Shown in pieces: positions 20,401 to 29,752 of a DNA stretch of 29,752 nt (position 1 is the first letter of the stretch; every line of letters begins with the position of its first letter). Made by a program: the position numbers and the translations under genes. Source of the DNA: Chromera velia (taxonomy: Eukaryota; Sar; Chromeraceae); contig JAHBMJ010001520.1 in NCBI GenBank assembly GCA_018398765.1, positions 1-29,752 on the forward strand, in the 5' to 3' direction. The notes below the pieces were generated by a model. That model did no database searches. It was not told where the DNA came from and saw only the letters and a list, made by a program, of their open reading frames with translations.

Positions 20401-23207
20401 GCTTTTATGACTCCCTCTCTCTCTTCGTGTACATGCACGCAATTTCGAAAAAAAAATGGAGATTGGCAGAGGGAAACAGAGAAGAAAGAAGTGAAGGAGG
20501 AAAGCAGAAGAGATGGAAAGGAACACAAGCTTGAGATGGTAAGGATTCTTCAGATCAGAAGAAAAAGAGACAAGCGAAATATACTGATTGTGTCGCCCAC
20601 CGCGTTTCATTCAATCTTCCTGGCATGTGCGTGTGCTCGCTCCTTCTTTCTTGCACGCTCTCTCTCTCTCTTTCTCTCTTTCGGCTTATCAGGTCACACG
20701 TGCCTCCATTCATTCATTTTTCATTTTCATTCAAAAAACAATTCTGTATGAAAAAGAATGAATGTCTGTATGAAAATGAAAGCATTGCGTGCTCTCTCTC
20801 TCTCTCTTTTTCTGCTTGTCAGGTCACTCGTGCCTTGATTCGCTCCCAGGTAGGCGAGACGGGCCGCAGTTTCCTCCACCGCACGATCTCCCCCCGCACC
20901 GGTGCCGATGCCCTGGCTGGCATTGAGGTGCATGGGGACTCTGGAGATTCGGACGATGAGGAGGGGGTGGGTGAATCCGAAAATGAGGACTATGCGGGGG
21001 TGGGGGAGGGAGAGGAGGAGGAAGAGGACGACGAGGATGGGGAGGACTTACCTGAAGTCCACGAACATCCGGTCCTCAATACCTTCCTGAAAAGGACAAA
21101 CCCCGCCAGAGAGTTGGGAGAGAACCCCAAAAAACTCACACCCACCAGCCACCGGATGCAGTCGTTCAGCCCGACGACTGCCGGGGAGGTACAGAGACAC
21201 GTGCTCTCCTCAGGGCGCCCCCCCATCTTCAGATCCCAAGCCTCTCGAGCTAGTGAGGTGCTCAGATCTGGCAAGGCTGCGGCCCTGTTGTCGGCAGGGA
21301 AGAGTTCCTTGTTGAGTCGAAAATTCGAGGATTTGGATCCCAAAATCTTCTCCGATCACTACCAGGCCTCCTCAGCTGCCCGTTTGATCTCTAGCAGCAG
21401 TGCGTTGACGCACGCACAGATGGTCCGAGAGACCGAGGAAGCCATTGAAAAGCTCGCGGGGTTGAATCTCAAAGAAGCAGGGCAAAAGCAGCTCCTGCAG
21501 AGTCTCGACTCACGGAAAACCGAGAGACTCAGGGCGATTCTCGCCAAGTCACAGCAGCAGCAACAGCAGACTGCGAAGCATGTGTCGGTTTCTACCCAGC
21601 CAGGTGCTGCCCCCTCCTCAGGGAATGTATTGACTTCTTCCAAAGCGAAGGAGAAGCAGAAGCATCAGGTGAGGGAAGACATTATCCGAAAGTTCATTGA
21701 CGGGGAAGAGCCCAATGAGGAAGAGCTCGACGCAGCAGAGAGCGTTGCCTCGTCTGAAGAGCACAACGAAGCAGAAGAGAAGAGTGCGAATGAAGACGAG
21801 TCCCCCTCCTCCCCCAAAATCCGTCTCCACACACAGAGAGCGGACCAAAGTGCGCAAACAAACAACACTGCAGATGCAGACACCGACTCACACTTCCATT
21901 CCCTCTGTGGGAGCAAACACACAAACACAAACAGGGGCCTCCGTGCGGGGGGTAGTGCCTCCGTCTCTCCCGGCCTCACGTCCGGTCACCCCGACCTCGA
22001 TGACGCCGAGAACGAACAAGAAGCCGCAGAGGACGACGAGAAGTGGCACGATGCGGTTGAGCCTAATGCTTCTTCCGACCGTCTCTCTGATGACCCCCCC
22101 CTAGACGTAGACGCGATGGTTAGGATGCAGTGTGCAGATGATTCCTCGTCCTCCTACTCAGACGGGGACAATCTCGATTCCCTTACGGGGGCCTCGGGAA
22201 GTTTCTTCAACCCCCCTCCCCGGGTTGCAAAGGCACGATCTCAAACAGACAAGAACAGAAAGAGCAGCAACAGAAACAACATGGAAGAGGAGAAAGAGGT
22301 AGACGAGCTTCCTGTCCCTCTGCCTCACTCGAGACAGAAGGCGAGGGTGTTGTTGGAAGGGAGAGGAGGAGAGGGCGTCTCTCCCCGTTTGGTATCTCTC
22401 CCTGCAGTGCGGGTAGAGGGGTCTGAGGAAGAGGATGAAGAGGGAGAGGAAGGAGAAGGAGAGAGTTCGGAGGAGGAGGAGGAGAGCCACCAGGCAGTCA
22501 AAGAACAAGACAAGAGGGGGGAAGAAAATGCAGACAAAAAGGGAGACAGAAACACGAAGGGGACTACGATGGAAGTGGAGAAAAAGCCACTGGACCAGAT
22601 CATTCGTCTGAATGACTGGAACCTCCCCCGCGTTCCCCCTTTATCCACAGACTCGCTCAACCGCACGACAAGCAACACGATTGTGAATGAGGACGCAGAG
22701 GAGTTGGTGAGGGGTAGAGCGGACCAGAAAAAGGAGAAGGGAAAGATTGGGGGGGCTGTGGTTGTCAAACCCGACCAGACAGTTCCATCCCCCCCACCGA
22801 AAGTGCGAGGAGCGGGGGGTGAAGAGGAAGAGGAGGACGAGGACGCTGCTCCCGCGACTGCACGTTCTCAGTCAGACAGTGCCAGTCAGGCGTCTGATGC
22901 AGAAGGTGGGGCAGATGTTGGTGGGGGCAGATCATCGCCTTCTTCTTCTGCCTCCTCGTCTGAGGATGCCGATGAGGACGAGCACGGGGAGGGGGGGGTC
23001 CGTGCGTCTGTCCAGGCTGTTCCCCGTTTGAGCGGAAAGGGAAAAGGGAAGGGGGAGCCGGCTCAGAAGGAGAAAGTAGGGACCAAGCAGAAGTATCTGA
23101 GATCTCCCAGAGGCGGGGGGAGTTTGGATGGACAGACAGAGGAAAATGAATTTGCCAAGCCATGGTTCAAGACAGCAATTTCGAAAGAGGAGAAGCAGGA
23201 GGCTTGA
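17460..23207 (+). CDS. Large acidic protein of unknown family, three exons
   Basis: Spliced model: exons 17460-17842, 18055-20191 and 20823-23207, total 4905 nt (1634 residues plus stop). Junction phases agree at both introns: HIG|EVKSER across the first, ELPSK|VTRALIRSQ across the second. The start is the first ATG in the exon-1 frame (MDLDYSRMMALGED). Residues ~60-170 are helical (NKAMAQAHDVLEKLQQF, LDLVRKVAAF, MDEPERRLVADSN). About 175-280 is acidic then Lys-rich. About 285-515 looks like the one globular region (SIHMFLSDWMEGHF, NRFKHYRIVFDQVLEEHVWN, DFLFDEDF, TDYVDLLRARIHGITSIRHK). The rest, including nearly all of exon 3, is rich in E/D, S, R and G with a six-Gln run and many acidic blocks, so probably disordered. 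I recognise no domain. Such composition is common in nuclear scaffold or chromatin proteins, but that is only an inference. Divergent from the PIH1 gene. Confidence 0.75.
17843..18054 (+). other. Intron 1 of the large acidic-protein gene
   Basis: 212 bp. The donor GTCAGT follows ATCGG, and the acceptor GATGCTGCAG precedes GGAGGTGAAG. It is pyrimidine-rich with TTCC/CTCT runs. Removing it joins the two open frames in phase (2+1), while translating through shifts into a non-conserved Ser/Leu/His-rich frame with a nearby stop. Confidence 0.72.
20192..20822 (+). other. Intron 2 of the large acidic-protein gene, with decoy acceptor
   Basis: 631 bp. Donor GTGAGCAAAG after TCTAAG; acceptor CTGCTTGTCAG at 20822 before GTCACTCGTGCC. 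A near-copy of the acceptor region ends at 20692 (CGGCTTATCAG before GTCACACGTGCC), 130 bp upstream, with the same GC-TCTCTCTC tract before it. Using the upstream site would add about 22 codons starting VTRASIHSFF and then hit a TGA, so 20822 is taken as the real acceptor. The frame is phase 0 at both sites. Confidence 0.72.
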
Positions 23208-23534
23208 GGGAGGCAGGCAGGAAGGAAGAAAGGCAGCTTCTCAGTAGAGGAGAGAAGTTGACAGGAGTGACAGGAAAGAGGCGACAGGCAGGAAGAAAAC
23301 CTGGTCTGATCAATCTACTGTTCATTTGTTTATTTCTTCCTCCCTCCATCCTCCCTGTCTTCGATTTGTTTATGCTTGCCCTTGCCAAATCATGCAGCCA
23401 TCTCAGTTCCCCTTTTCGTCTTCTCTTCCTCGGCCCTTTCTGAAGAGAATCCGCCAGTCGCACAGCCCCTCGGTAGATAGACTAGACCATAAACGACAGA
23501 CGCGCGTGCGCGCGCACACACATACACACACGCA

Positions 23535-23574
<40 letters not shown>

Positions 23575-23748
23575 AAGCGCGAAGGTGGAGAAGAAGATGG
23601 ATGGGCCGAAGAGACTCCACTCTCCCTCCCTCTTGAAGACCGTTCAGGGAGAAGAGAAATGTGGACCTACCTCAAGGGGCTTCCCTTTCTCACCCTTCTC
23701 TCTTGCCTTTCGTTTTTCTGTCCGCGAGGACTGCTTGGCAGCCCATTT

Positions 23749-23785
<37 letters not shown>

Positions 23786-25611
23786 ATGTCACTGTCTCTA
23801 TTTCTCTTGCCAGGAGTAAGGTGGCGCTGGAAATCGATCGAACGTTGTTTTTCATCTCCCGCGCAAATCCCGACAGGATCTTGTCTCCTGAAACCCTTTC
23901 TTTTCCTTCCACGTTGCGGCAGAAGAATTCGTGCTTTCTTTCAAGAAGAGTCGTTAATTGCGAAAAATTAACTTAAAGTTGAATTAAGCTGGCTGGCATT
24001 ATTTTGCCAGATGTTTCTTAATAATTCACACGCCGCTCCAAATTAGACCGCCTGCAGGAATTGTCTGTTTCTTTTCAGCTTTTTTTTCAAGAGTTCTGTT
24101 TCACTTTGAATTCAAAACGGATCCGTCTTTGGCTCGTCGTTCATTCACTACTATTCACCTGACACTTGTTGATAATCAGAATAAATGAGCACATTGAAAT
24201 ACATCAAGGAATTGAATTGAATTGCTTTGAATTGAAATTGTTAACTGTGTAATTAAAGCTGCCTGGGTAACCTCTTGCCAGTTGGCTCTGAATGGTCATC
24301 CCCGGAATTTCTGAGTTAAATTTTGAGTCGTTTTTTCACCTGTTTCCACTATATACTAGACTATATAAAGGGAAATTTTATTAGATTTGTTTAGTTTTTT
24401 ATTAGAATATATTTAAAAAATAATTCTAGTGCGGCGGGCAGCTTAGCTCACCCTCGTCATCTTCTAATTCTACAGACCAGCGTTTAAAGCTGACCTTTTC
24501 TCATAAATTATGACAAGACTCCGACAAGCCCCTTTTGAGCCTAGTTTTGAGCGTATGCGTTCAATGCCTCGGCATTGCCTCCTGGGGGTCGTTTATTATG
24601 TCGAATCATTGTCGATCTTTGCGTATGTTTTCTCCTTTAGGGGACGGCTGCCGAGTTTCTCTCTTGCCAAATGTTGGAATTCTCCAAGGCTAGGCACTAT
24701 AGTCTAGTTAGACAACGATAATAGCATATGATGATGATGATGCATCTGCAAGTGCAGCTACAACGATCGTGTATACATTCTAGTGTACGTCTGTGCTTGA
24801 GTTTTTGTTTTTAAACCCAAGCGTGGTCTTTAGTTGGTTTAGTTCTTTAGTATTTCTTTAGTTAGTTTTTTTAAATGCAAAGTGACAAATCTAGTTAAAT
24901 CTATTGATAATTGATAAGTGAGTTAGTTGTGCCCACTGCCCTTATATAGTTGAATATGCACATGCTAATGCATGACAAAAAACGACAAATCTCACAATAA
25001 ATTGACCTTGCCACAATTTAGTTTACAAAGTGGCAGTGTGGCACAAACCTGTTCACTTAATTCTGAAACTAGAAGTCAAACTGTCTTAAGTGTCTTTAAG
25101 TCATGCTGCTGTGGCCGATAAGCGGCGGCAATAACCTGCCAGGAGATGCAAACGAAGTCACACAAATCGTCTTTCGAAAATGCACTGCCAGCACTGGCAG
25201 GTCCCGATTAAATCCTCAATTTTGAGGACACAACAACGAGACCAAATTCATTTTTGAATTTGTTCATGCAGTACGTCTGAGAGCTCTTGCATGCTGTTCG
25301 AATTCCGAAAACAGTCTGATCAAGGGGCCTGCCATGAGGGGGGGAGATTGATGAATGGTTTACACTGACTACGAAAGACCGTCAAGGATATCATGCGTTT
25401 GCGATTCAAGAAACTACAACGCAGTGACGATCAAACGAATTACAAGCTGCACGTCAACTATACGTCAACTCTCGGGAAGCGCGCTGATATGCATGCAGCC
25501 AGTGTCCTTCCCGCCTATAATACAAACATGCAAGCACTGTGGACGAAATTGAGTTTCATGATGAAACCCACCACAACAAACGACGTCTGACAAAATCTCC
25601 TCTGCATGACT
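23208..25611. other. Gene-free region with CA/GA and TC microsatellites
   Basis: Contains (CG/CA)n followed by (GA)n at 23501-23580 and (TC)n at 23751-23783, then AT-rich sequence from about 23960 to 25100 with an (AATTG)n-like run near 24205-24240 and (ATG)n at 24728-24743. A short inverted pair ACCTGCCAG / CTGGCAGGT lies at about 25133-25202. The small frames here (e.g. 23326-23976, 25355-25590) have no recognisable domains. Confidence 0.55.
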
Positions 25612-26406
25612 CTACCAAACCTTCGACTGCTCGGGTGCTGCCCCTCTGAGCCCCTTTCCCCCAACGCTCCGCGCGCATCCACACATCTCGAGAAGAGGGT
25701 ACGTCAGTGCCCCCATGGCGTCTGCAGAGGAGACGGCGGAAAAGTCAATCTGCCCCCACGGGAAAGCGGTGCATGTGTTCTTCTTGACCTCCTCCACCAC
25801 AGAGACGCTCTCGGCAAAGGACTGCAGGGCGGAGAGGGGAAGCTGTTTCTTGTTGCTATCACAAGAGATAAGACACATGAAGCCTGCCGTCAAGGCAACC
25901 TGCTGCGGCTGGTAGGCAGGGTCGAACTCCCCTTCCCATGACGACTCAGAAGCACTTGCACAGAGTGCCCTGTGCCAATTGGACATTGACTGCGCGATCG
26001 TGGTGAAGTCGTATCCCCTCCTGCAGGAGAAATCCGTCTCCGAGACGGCCTTTTTCTGGAGGCGCTTGCACAGAGGGCCGAGATCCCTCTTTGCAGAGAG
26101 GGTAAAGTTACTGGGCTTCGATGTGCTGGGCAGACCTGCGAGAGCAGAGATGACCTCTTTGGTCGACTCCTGGTTGTACCAGAACGCGAAGGCCGTCTCG
26201 TCCCCGGAGGCCGCGTTAAGAAGGCGGCAGCTCCCATCTGCGATCATGGCCTGATTGACCGGGTCCTCCACGGTGCCGGGCACCCCGAAGTCCTTGAAGT
26301 GAGACAGCCCCTCGAAGATGGCAGAGTCAGAGAAGACCTCAGCCGGAGAGCCGAGAGCGCAGACAGCACCAAAAGAGACTGCGGTTGAAAGGATTGATTT
26401 GAGCAT
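25612..26406 (-). CDS. Secreted cysteine-rich protein, family unknown
   Basis: A single-exon frame of 264 residues with an ATG at 26406. Residues 1-20 form a typical signal peptide: MLKS, a hydrophobic core ILSTAVSFGAVCAL, then GSPAEV with probable cleavage around residue 18-20. The mature part has nine cysteines (about residues 60, 113, 128, 149, 178, 182, 212, 242, 244), including CLISC and CGC, so disulfide bonds are likely. There is one N-glycosylation sequon, NFT at 100-102. No transmembrane segment follows and no GPI-type tail is evident, so it is probably secreted or lumenal. I do not recognise the family. It lies convergent to the large acidic-protein gene, 2.4 kb away, and begins about 300 bp inside the right inverted-repeat arm. 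Confidence 0.7.
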   Translation of the reverse strand: MLKSILSTAVSFGAVCALGSPAEVFSDSAIFEGLSHFKDFGVPGTVEDPVNQAMIADGSCRLLNAASGDETAFAFWYNQESTKEVISALAGLPSTSKPSNFTLSAKRDLGPLCKRLQKKAVSETDFSCRRGYDFTTIAQSMSNWHRALCASASESSWEGEFDPAYQPQQVALTAGFMCLISCDSNKKQLPLSALQSFAESVSVVEEVKKNTCTAFPWGQIDFSAVSSADAMGALTYPLLEMCGCARSVGGKGLRGAAPEQSKVW

Positions 26407-26713
26407 GCTGCTTGAATGTCCGAAGAGCCTGTGAGAAATCTACAATGAACGGGATTGGAAAAGGACCAGTTTGAGTGCCTGGACAGACAAAGATCGATTC
26501 AGAGCCGCCTCGCTGAATCACGTGCTTTGCACAGCAAACAGTTATTACAGATTCTTATAGACGAAGAGCAAATCACACCGGCGAATATCGGCCAAATCTT
26601 TGGCTACGAGACATCTACGAGACGCGCGGTGCATGAATCAGGACGAGCATGCAGGGTGCATGATTCGACTCCGTGCGAACGCCCCATGCATGCAATCCGA
26701 ACGCGCATGCATA
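26407..26713. other. Upstream region of the secreted-protein gene
   Basis: No gene is supported. Positions 26630-26715 are rich in GCATGC/TGCATG palindromes (GAGCATGCAGGGTGCATG, CCATGCATGCAAT, GCGCATGCATACG). The same motif recurs near 25490, 1185 and 29615. It would contain the promoter of the gene starting at 26406; I see no clear core element. Confidence 0.45.
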
Positions 26714-26773
26714 CGTGGTGGCCCCGCACTGGTGTCGGGGGGCACTAATTCGCTTTCATACGTCCCAAACCGG

Positions 26774-27297
26774 ATACCCTGGACATTAATTTGTGGCCAT
26801 TTGTATGCTTTGACTTTCTTTTTCTTTTCTGCAGGCCTTCATACAGGACCTGGGCAGGCCCCGACCGATGAGCGTGCACCGTGGAGGGGGGGGGGACGCC
26901 GCCGCCGCCGCCTGGCGCCTTCTGCGTACGTGGATGCAGAGATTGTACGCATACACTCATTCATACATTGTTTATCTGCATGTCCGTTTTCTTTCACGCT
27001 CCATATGGACTGACTGACTGGCTGTGTCTAACTACGGTACCTGGACTTCTGTCAATCGATGCAACACTCTGGTAGTGAGAAAGTGTGTGTGGGAGATGAG
27101 TAGAAAAGCTGTTAGAAAACAAAGCAACGAGTAAACGGATAGGTAGCAACAGCATGTGTTGTTTGCTCTTGCTTGGCTAGGGAGATGCCCCCACCTCATG
27201 TTCAGGCGGGATGGTCAGTGAAAGGGGGAGATGGTTTTAGATTGGTCTCCCACGCCTAGGCACGCATAGAATGGCCACAAATTAATGTCCAGGGTAT
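26774..27297. mobile_element. 524-bp TIR element with CCGG target-site duplication
   Basis: Perfect 27-bp terminal inverted repeats (26774-26800 and 27271-27297) start ATACCCTGGACATTAATTTG. CCGG stands on both sides (26770-26773, 27298-27301), and the left arm of the large inverted repeat shows the unoccupied site with a single CCGG (about 1196-1199). The interior has no transposase. Given the palindromic CCGG, the duplication could also be read as a slightly different length, but the empty site fixes the insertion itself. Confidence 0.88.
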
Positions 27298-27497
27298 CCG
27301 GATCCCCGAATGGCATGGCATACAGGCAACTGAGGATCAATTATAGGAGCAACTAAAGTAGAATGCATTTATTAATAACATCATTAAACATCATTATAAC
27401 ATTAAAGAAACTAAAGTAGATTCAAGTCTTTGTAGAGACCACGTTCGAATTCTTGATCCATGAGCAGCAAGTCTTGACTTGTAAAGTCAATCATCAG

Positions 27498-28295
27498 TGT
27501 GAGAGTAAAGACACCCTGCAACATGCCAGTACAAACTATGTCTGGCAAACAAGAAGAGAAACAGATGGAAAAGGAGGCTGAGCAAATCATGTCCAGAGGA
27601 AAGACATAAGACCATCTGGTCTCCCAAAACAGAGTTGCAGCAGATAGCCGCCGAAAGAGGGTGGATCCCCTAGATATATTCTTTGGGATGGAAGGAGTGG
27701 ATGAAGAGGGTTTCTGGGTAGTGCAGCCCGAACGACTGAAAGTGATTCTCAGTCAGGCCAGTGCTGTCCGTCCACAAGCAAAGCTGTGGGAGAATGACTA
27801 GGGAGAATTCAGCAGAACGACGGAAGAGCAAGTAAGGCTGAGTATGTTCGAATGAAGGGGTGAGTGAAATATAGCTTGGGTCCAGTCAGATGGACCGAGA
27901 CGATAGGCACCACACCCCACTGCACCACCGCACTGTATCTCTGTATTAGGAGATACGCGCATTTATGCAAGCCATATTTTACTACATTCGTACACACTGT
28001 TGTGTGCATGTGTTACAAGCAGTGTGGTGAGGAAATGATGAACTGAGAACAGGATAAGAACAGGATGTTGTGAAAGTAAGAGAGTAGAGACACAATTCTC
28101 TCTGTATATACTCTTTACCGGACCTTCTAACTCCATGATCAAGTGAATTGATCATCCCACCTTCATTCTAGCCCGCTGTGATCTTTGTGCAACACTGAGT
28201 AATGCAACACTACCTGCATTCCCCTGTAGCCTCCTTGATTCTATCTCCTAATCCTCCTTTCTCTCTCCACTAACCAATTAATCACTAATTTCACT
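27498..28295. mobile_element. 798-bp insertion with ATCAG duplication (solo LTR or non-autonomous TE)
   Basis: Absent from the equivalent place in the left arm (about 1005-1009), and flanked by ATCAG at 27493-27497 and 28296-28300. Ends are TGTGAGAGT...ATTTCACT, a weak TGTGA/TCACT inversion. A 5-bp duplication with a TG start suggests an LTR-class insertion, but the end is not the usual CA. A frame of about 60 codons ending at about 27801 (DPLDIFFGMEGVDEEGFW...) may be leftover coding sequence. Part of the duplication length is ambiguous because the base after it is shared. Confidence 0.75.
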
Positions 28296-28861
28296 ATCAG
28301 CTAAAAGTAGTTAAAGATTTAAAGCTAATTGGTTTGTGTACATTCCTTTTCATATAAGTTCTCTGAGTTACCTTTGTATTCGTCTGACATAGTGAAAAAG
28401 AAAGAGAATTACAAAGTTGCAAACGCAAATTCAGGTTTATACCTAGGTTTATATATAAAAGAATACTAAGCGTTTAACAATATGCAGCTCATTGCAGCTC
28501 TATAGTCTCTAAACACAACCAGACATAGTGCAGCTTAAACTTACACCAGACAACTTGAACCATGAGTTAGTTAGTTAGTCAGTGACTTAGTTAAAGGATG
28601 TTTAACCCCAGTTGAAGCGCTAAACTTCTGGAATTCGTCTCTTCTTGTAAGTATACTACTTGATAACGGTGGTTTAAGATGCAAAATCTCTTAGTGACGG
28701 TCACTAAGCCTTAGTCCACATATAGTACTTTGCAGGCTTAAAATTTGCCTTAAATTGCAGCCTCTGGCATACGGTATGCATCGTGCATGTTATGCAACGT
28801 TTGTTCCAATCACTTAGATTGAGATAGATTGAGAATGGATTTGAAGGCGCATGCAATGTCA

Positions 28862-29409
28862 AGGTGGTGACTGGTGGTCTATGAAGCCCACAATTTAGCG
28901 GCGCTATGTGACCACTGACCATAAGCATGACGAGGCGGACAAACGAACGGTCCAGTGTGTATTCGATGCTCATGTCATTCTTGCGAAAGACGATGACTAG
29001 GACGATGATTGTCACCTTCCATTCATCCTGAAGAAGAACGGAAGGAACGGTGCAAAAGACGTTCTGCAGAGACTACACGCAACATTCCCCTTCCATTTCC
29101 CCTCTTTTCTATGTGATCTAGAAAGACGATTGAAGAGGTGGTGACTGGTGGTCTATGAAGCCCACAATTTAGCGGCGCTATGTGACCACTGACCATAAGC
29201 ATGACGAGGCGGACAAACGAACGGTCCAGTGTGTATTCGATGCTCATGTCATTCTTGCGAAAGACGATGACTAGGACGATGATTGTCACCTTCCATTCAT
29301 CCTGAAGAAGAACGGAAGGAACGGTGCAAAAGACGTTCTGCAGAGACTACACGCAACATTCCCCTTCCATTTCCCCTCTTTTCTATGTGATCTAGAAAGA
29401 CGATTGAAG
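28862..29409. repeat. 274-bp tandem duplication in the right arm
   Basis: 28862-29135 and 29136-29409 appear identical by eye. The left arm holds a single copy and also lacks 10 bp (a second ACCACC with AGTC) at the copy edge, so AGGTGGTGACTGGTGG at the junction may mark the recombination point. Confidence 0.93.
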
Positions 29410-29588
29410 TAGCCTGGAGCTACTTGGGGTCCGATGAAATGCCTGCAAGCGATCAATTGGTCCGTCCTTCTCCAGCCGCACTCAGACAGAGTGACTGTCA
29501 CCAAATGCACACGGCACCGCGTCTCTTCATGGACCCCCCTGGATAGAAAGAATCTGTTCCTATAGATCTGTTCCTAGATCTCTCCACG

Positions 29589-29752
29589 CATGAATTAATT
29601 GCTTTGAAGGGGCCTATGCATGCATCCCTGCATGAATTCGAAGGGATCCATCGATCCATCAATCGATTGATCGATCGATGGATCGATCGGTCGATCGATG
29701 GAAGAATCAACCCTTGAAGGGGAAATCGGAGAGGTCAAATTTCCCCCCTGCA
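29589..29752. repeat. Window end with GATC/ATCGAT simple repeat
   Basis: Beyond the inverted-repeat arm the sequence is a run of overlapping 4-bp palindromic repeats (GATCCATCGATCC, GATTGATCGATCGATGG) at about 29640-29701, preceded by TGCATGCATCCCTGCATG. No gene. Confidence 0.75.

Larger units (their letters stand above)
26714..29588. repeat. Right arm of large inverted repeat
   Basis: Reverse-complement copy of 1-1254, expanded to 2.9 kb by a 524-bp TIR element (26774-27297), a 798-bp insertion (27498-28295) and a second copy of a 274-bp segment (28862-29409). Summing these with the left-arm length accounts for the whole arm to within a few bases. Small open frames here mirror those in the left arm and encode nothing recognisable. 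Confidence 0.93.

Noticed and set aside
23326-23976. 216-codon frame downstream of the large gene
   Set aside because: Driven by CA/GA and TC microsatellites (HTHTHT, SLSLSL) without coding features.
28704-29289. Two near-identical frames starting MTIIVLVIVF in the right arm
   Set aside because: They are the 274-bp tandem duplication read twice; their C-termini diverge only at the duplication edge.
1-29588. Maverick/Polinton or viral insertion bounded by the large inverted repeat
   Set aside because: No polymerase, integrase, ATPase or capsid-like frame occurs between the arms; the genes are host-type with introns.

Overview
The window reads as nuclear DNA of a eukaryote, most likely a single-celled, flagellum-bearing alga or protist. 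It has widely spaced genes with GT-AG introns, proteins rich in acidic, serine and glutamine tracts, abundant microsatellites and minisatellites, and several nested DNA transposons. There are no operons, ribosome binding sites or bacterial signals. The style (low-complexity proteins, pyrimidine-rich introns, TE load) would fit a chromerid alga such as Chromera, but that is an inference from style, not a match I could verify.

Layout. Positions 1-1254 are the inverted copy of about 26714-29588, so nearly the whole window sits between the arms of one large inverted repeat; the left arm may continue outside the window. The right arm is longer because it carries a 524-bp TIR element flanked by CCGG, a 798-bp insertion flanked by ATCAG, and a 274-bp tandem duplication. 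The intact left arm supplies the 'empty site' for both insertions. Positions 1695-6212 are a composite satellite field: a 29-bp minisatellite, degenerate blocks of about 42 bp that recur with a 1.245-kb higher-order period, and a clean 52-bp satellite. Positions 6213-12700 are AT-rich and hold mobile DNA: a 1685-bp TIR element (flanked by TCA) containing a hairpin array, a foldback structure and a tRNA-like sequence, then a 2669-bp element with TIRs of about 270 bp. That second element has two divergent damaged reading frames, one resembling the C-terminus of CACTA/Plavaka-type transposases.

The gene island is 14.9-26.4 kb. On the minus strand, 14993-16480 encodes a PIH1-domain co-chaperone (R2TP or dynein-arm assembly class) whose C-terminal CS domain is split by a long acidic/basic insert. 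Divergent from it, a three-exon gene (17460-23207, plus strand) encodes a 1634-residue acidic protein of unknown family. Its second intron carries a duplicated decoy 3' splice site. On the minus strand, 25612-26406 encodes a small secreted cysteine-rich protein of unknown function.

The three genes show no obvious common pathway. The only regulatory link visible is the shared intergenic region of about 1 kb between the PIH1 gene and the large gene, into which a short TIR element has inserted.
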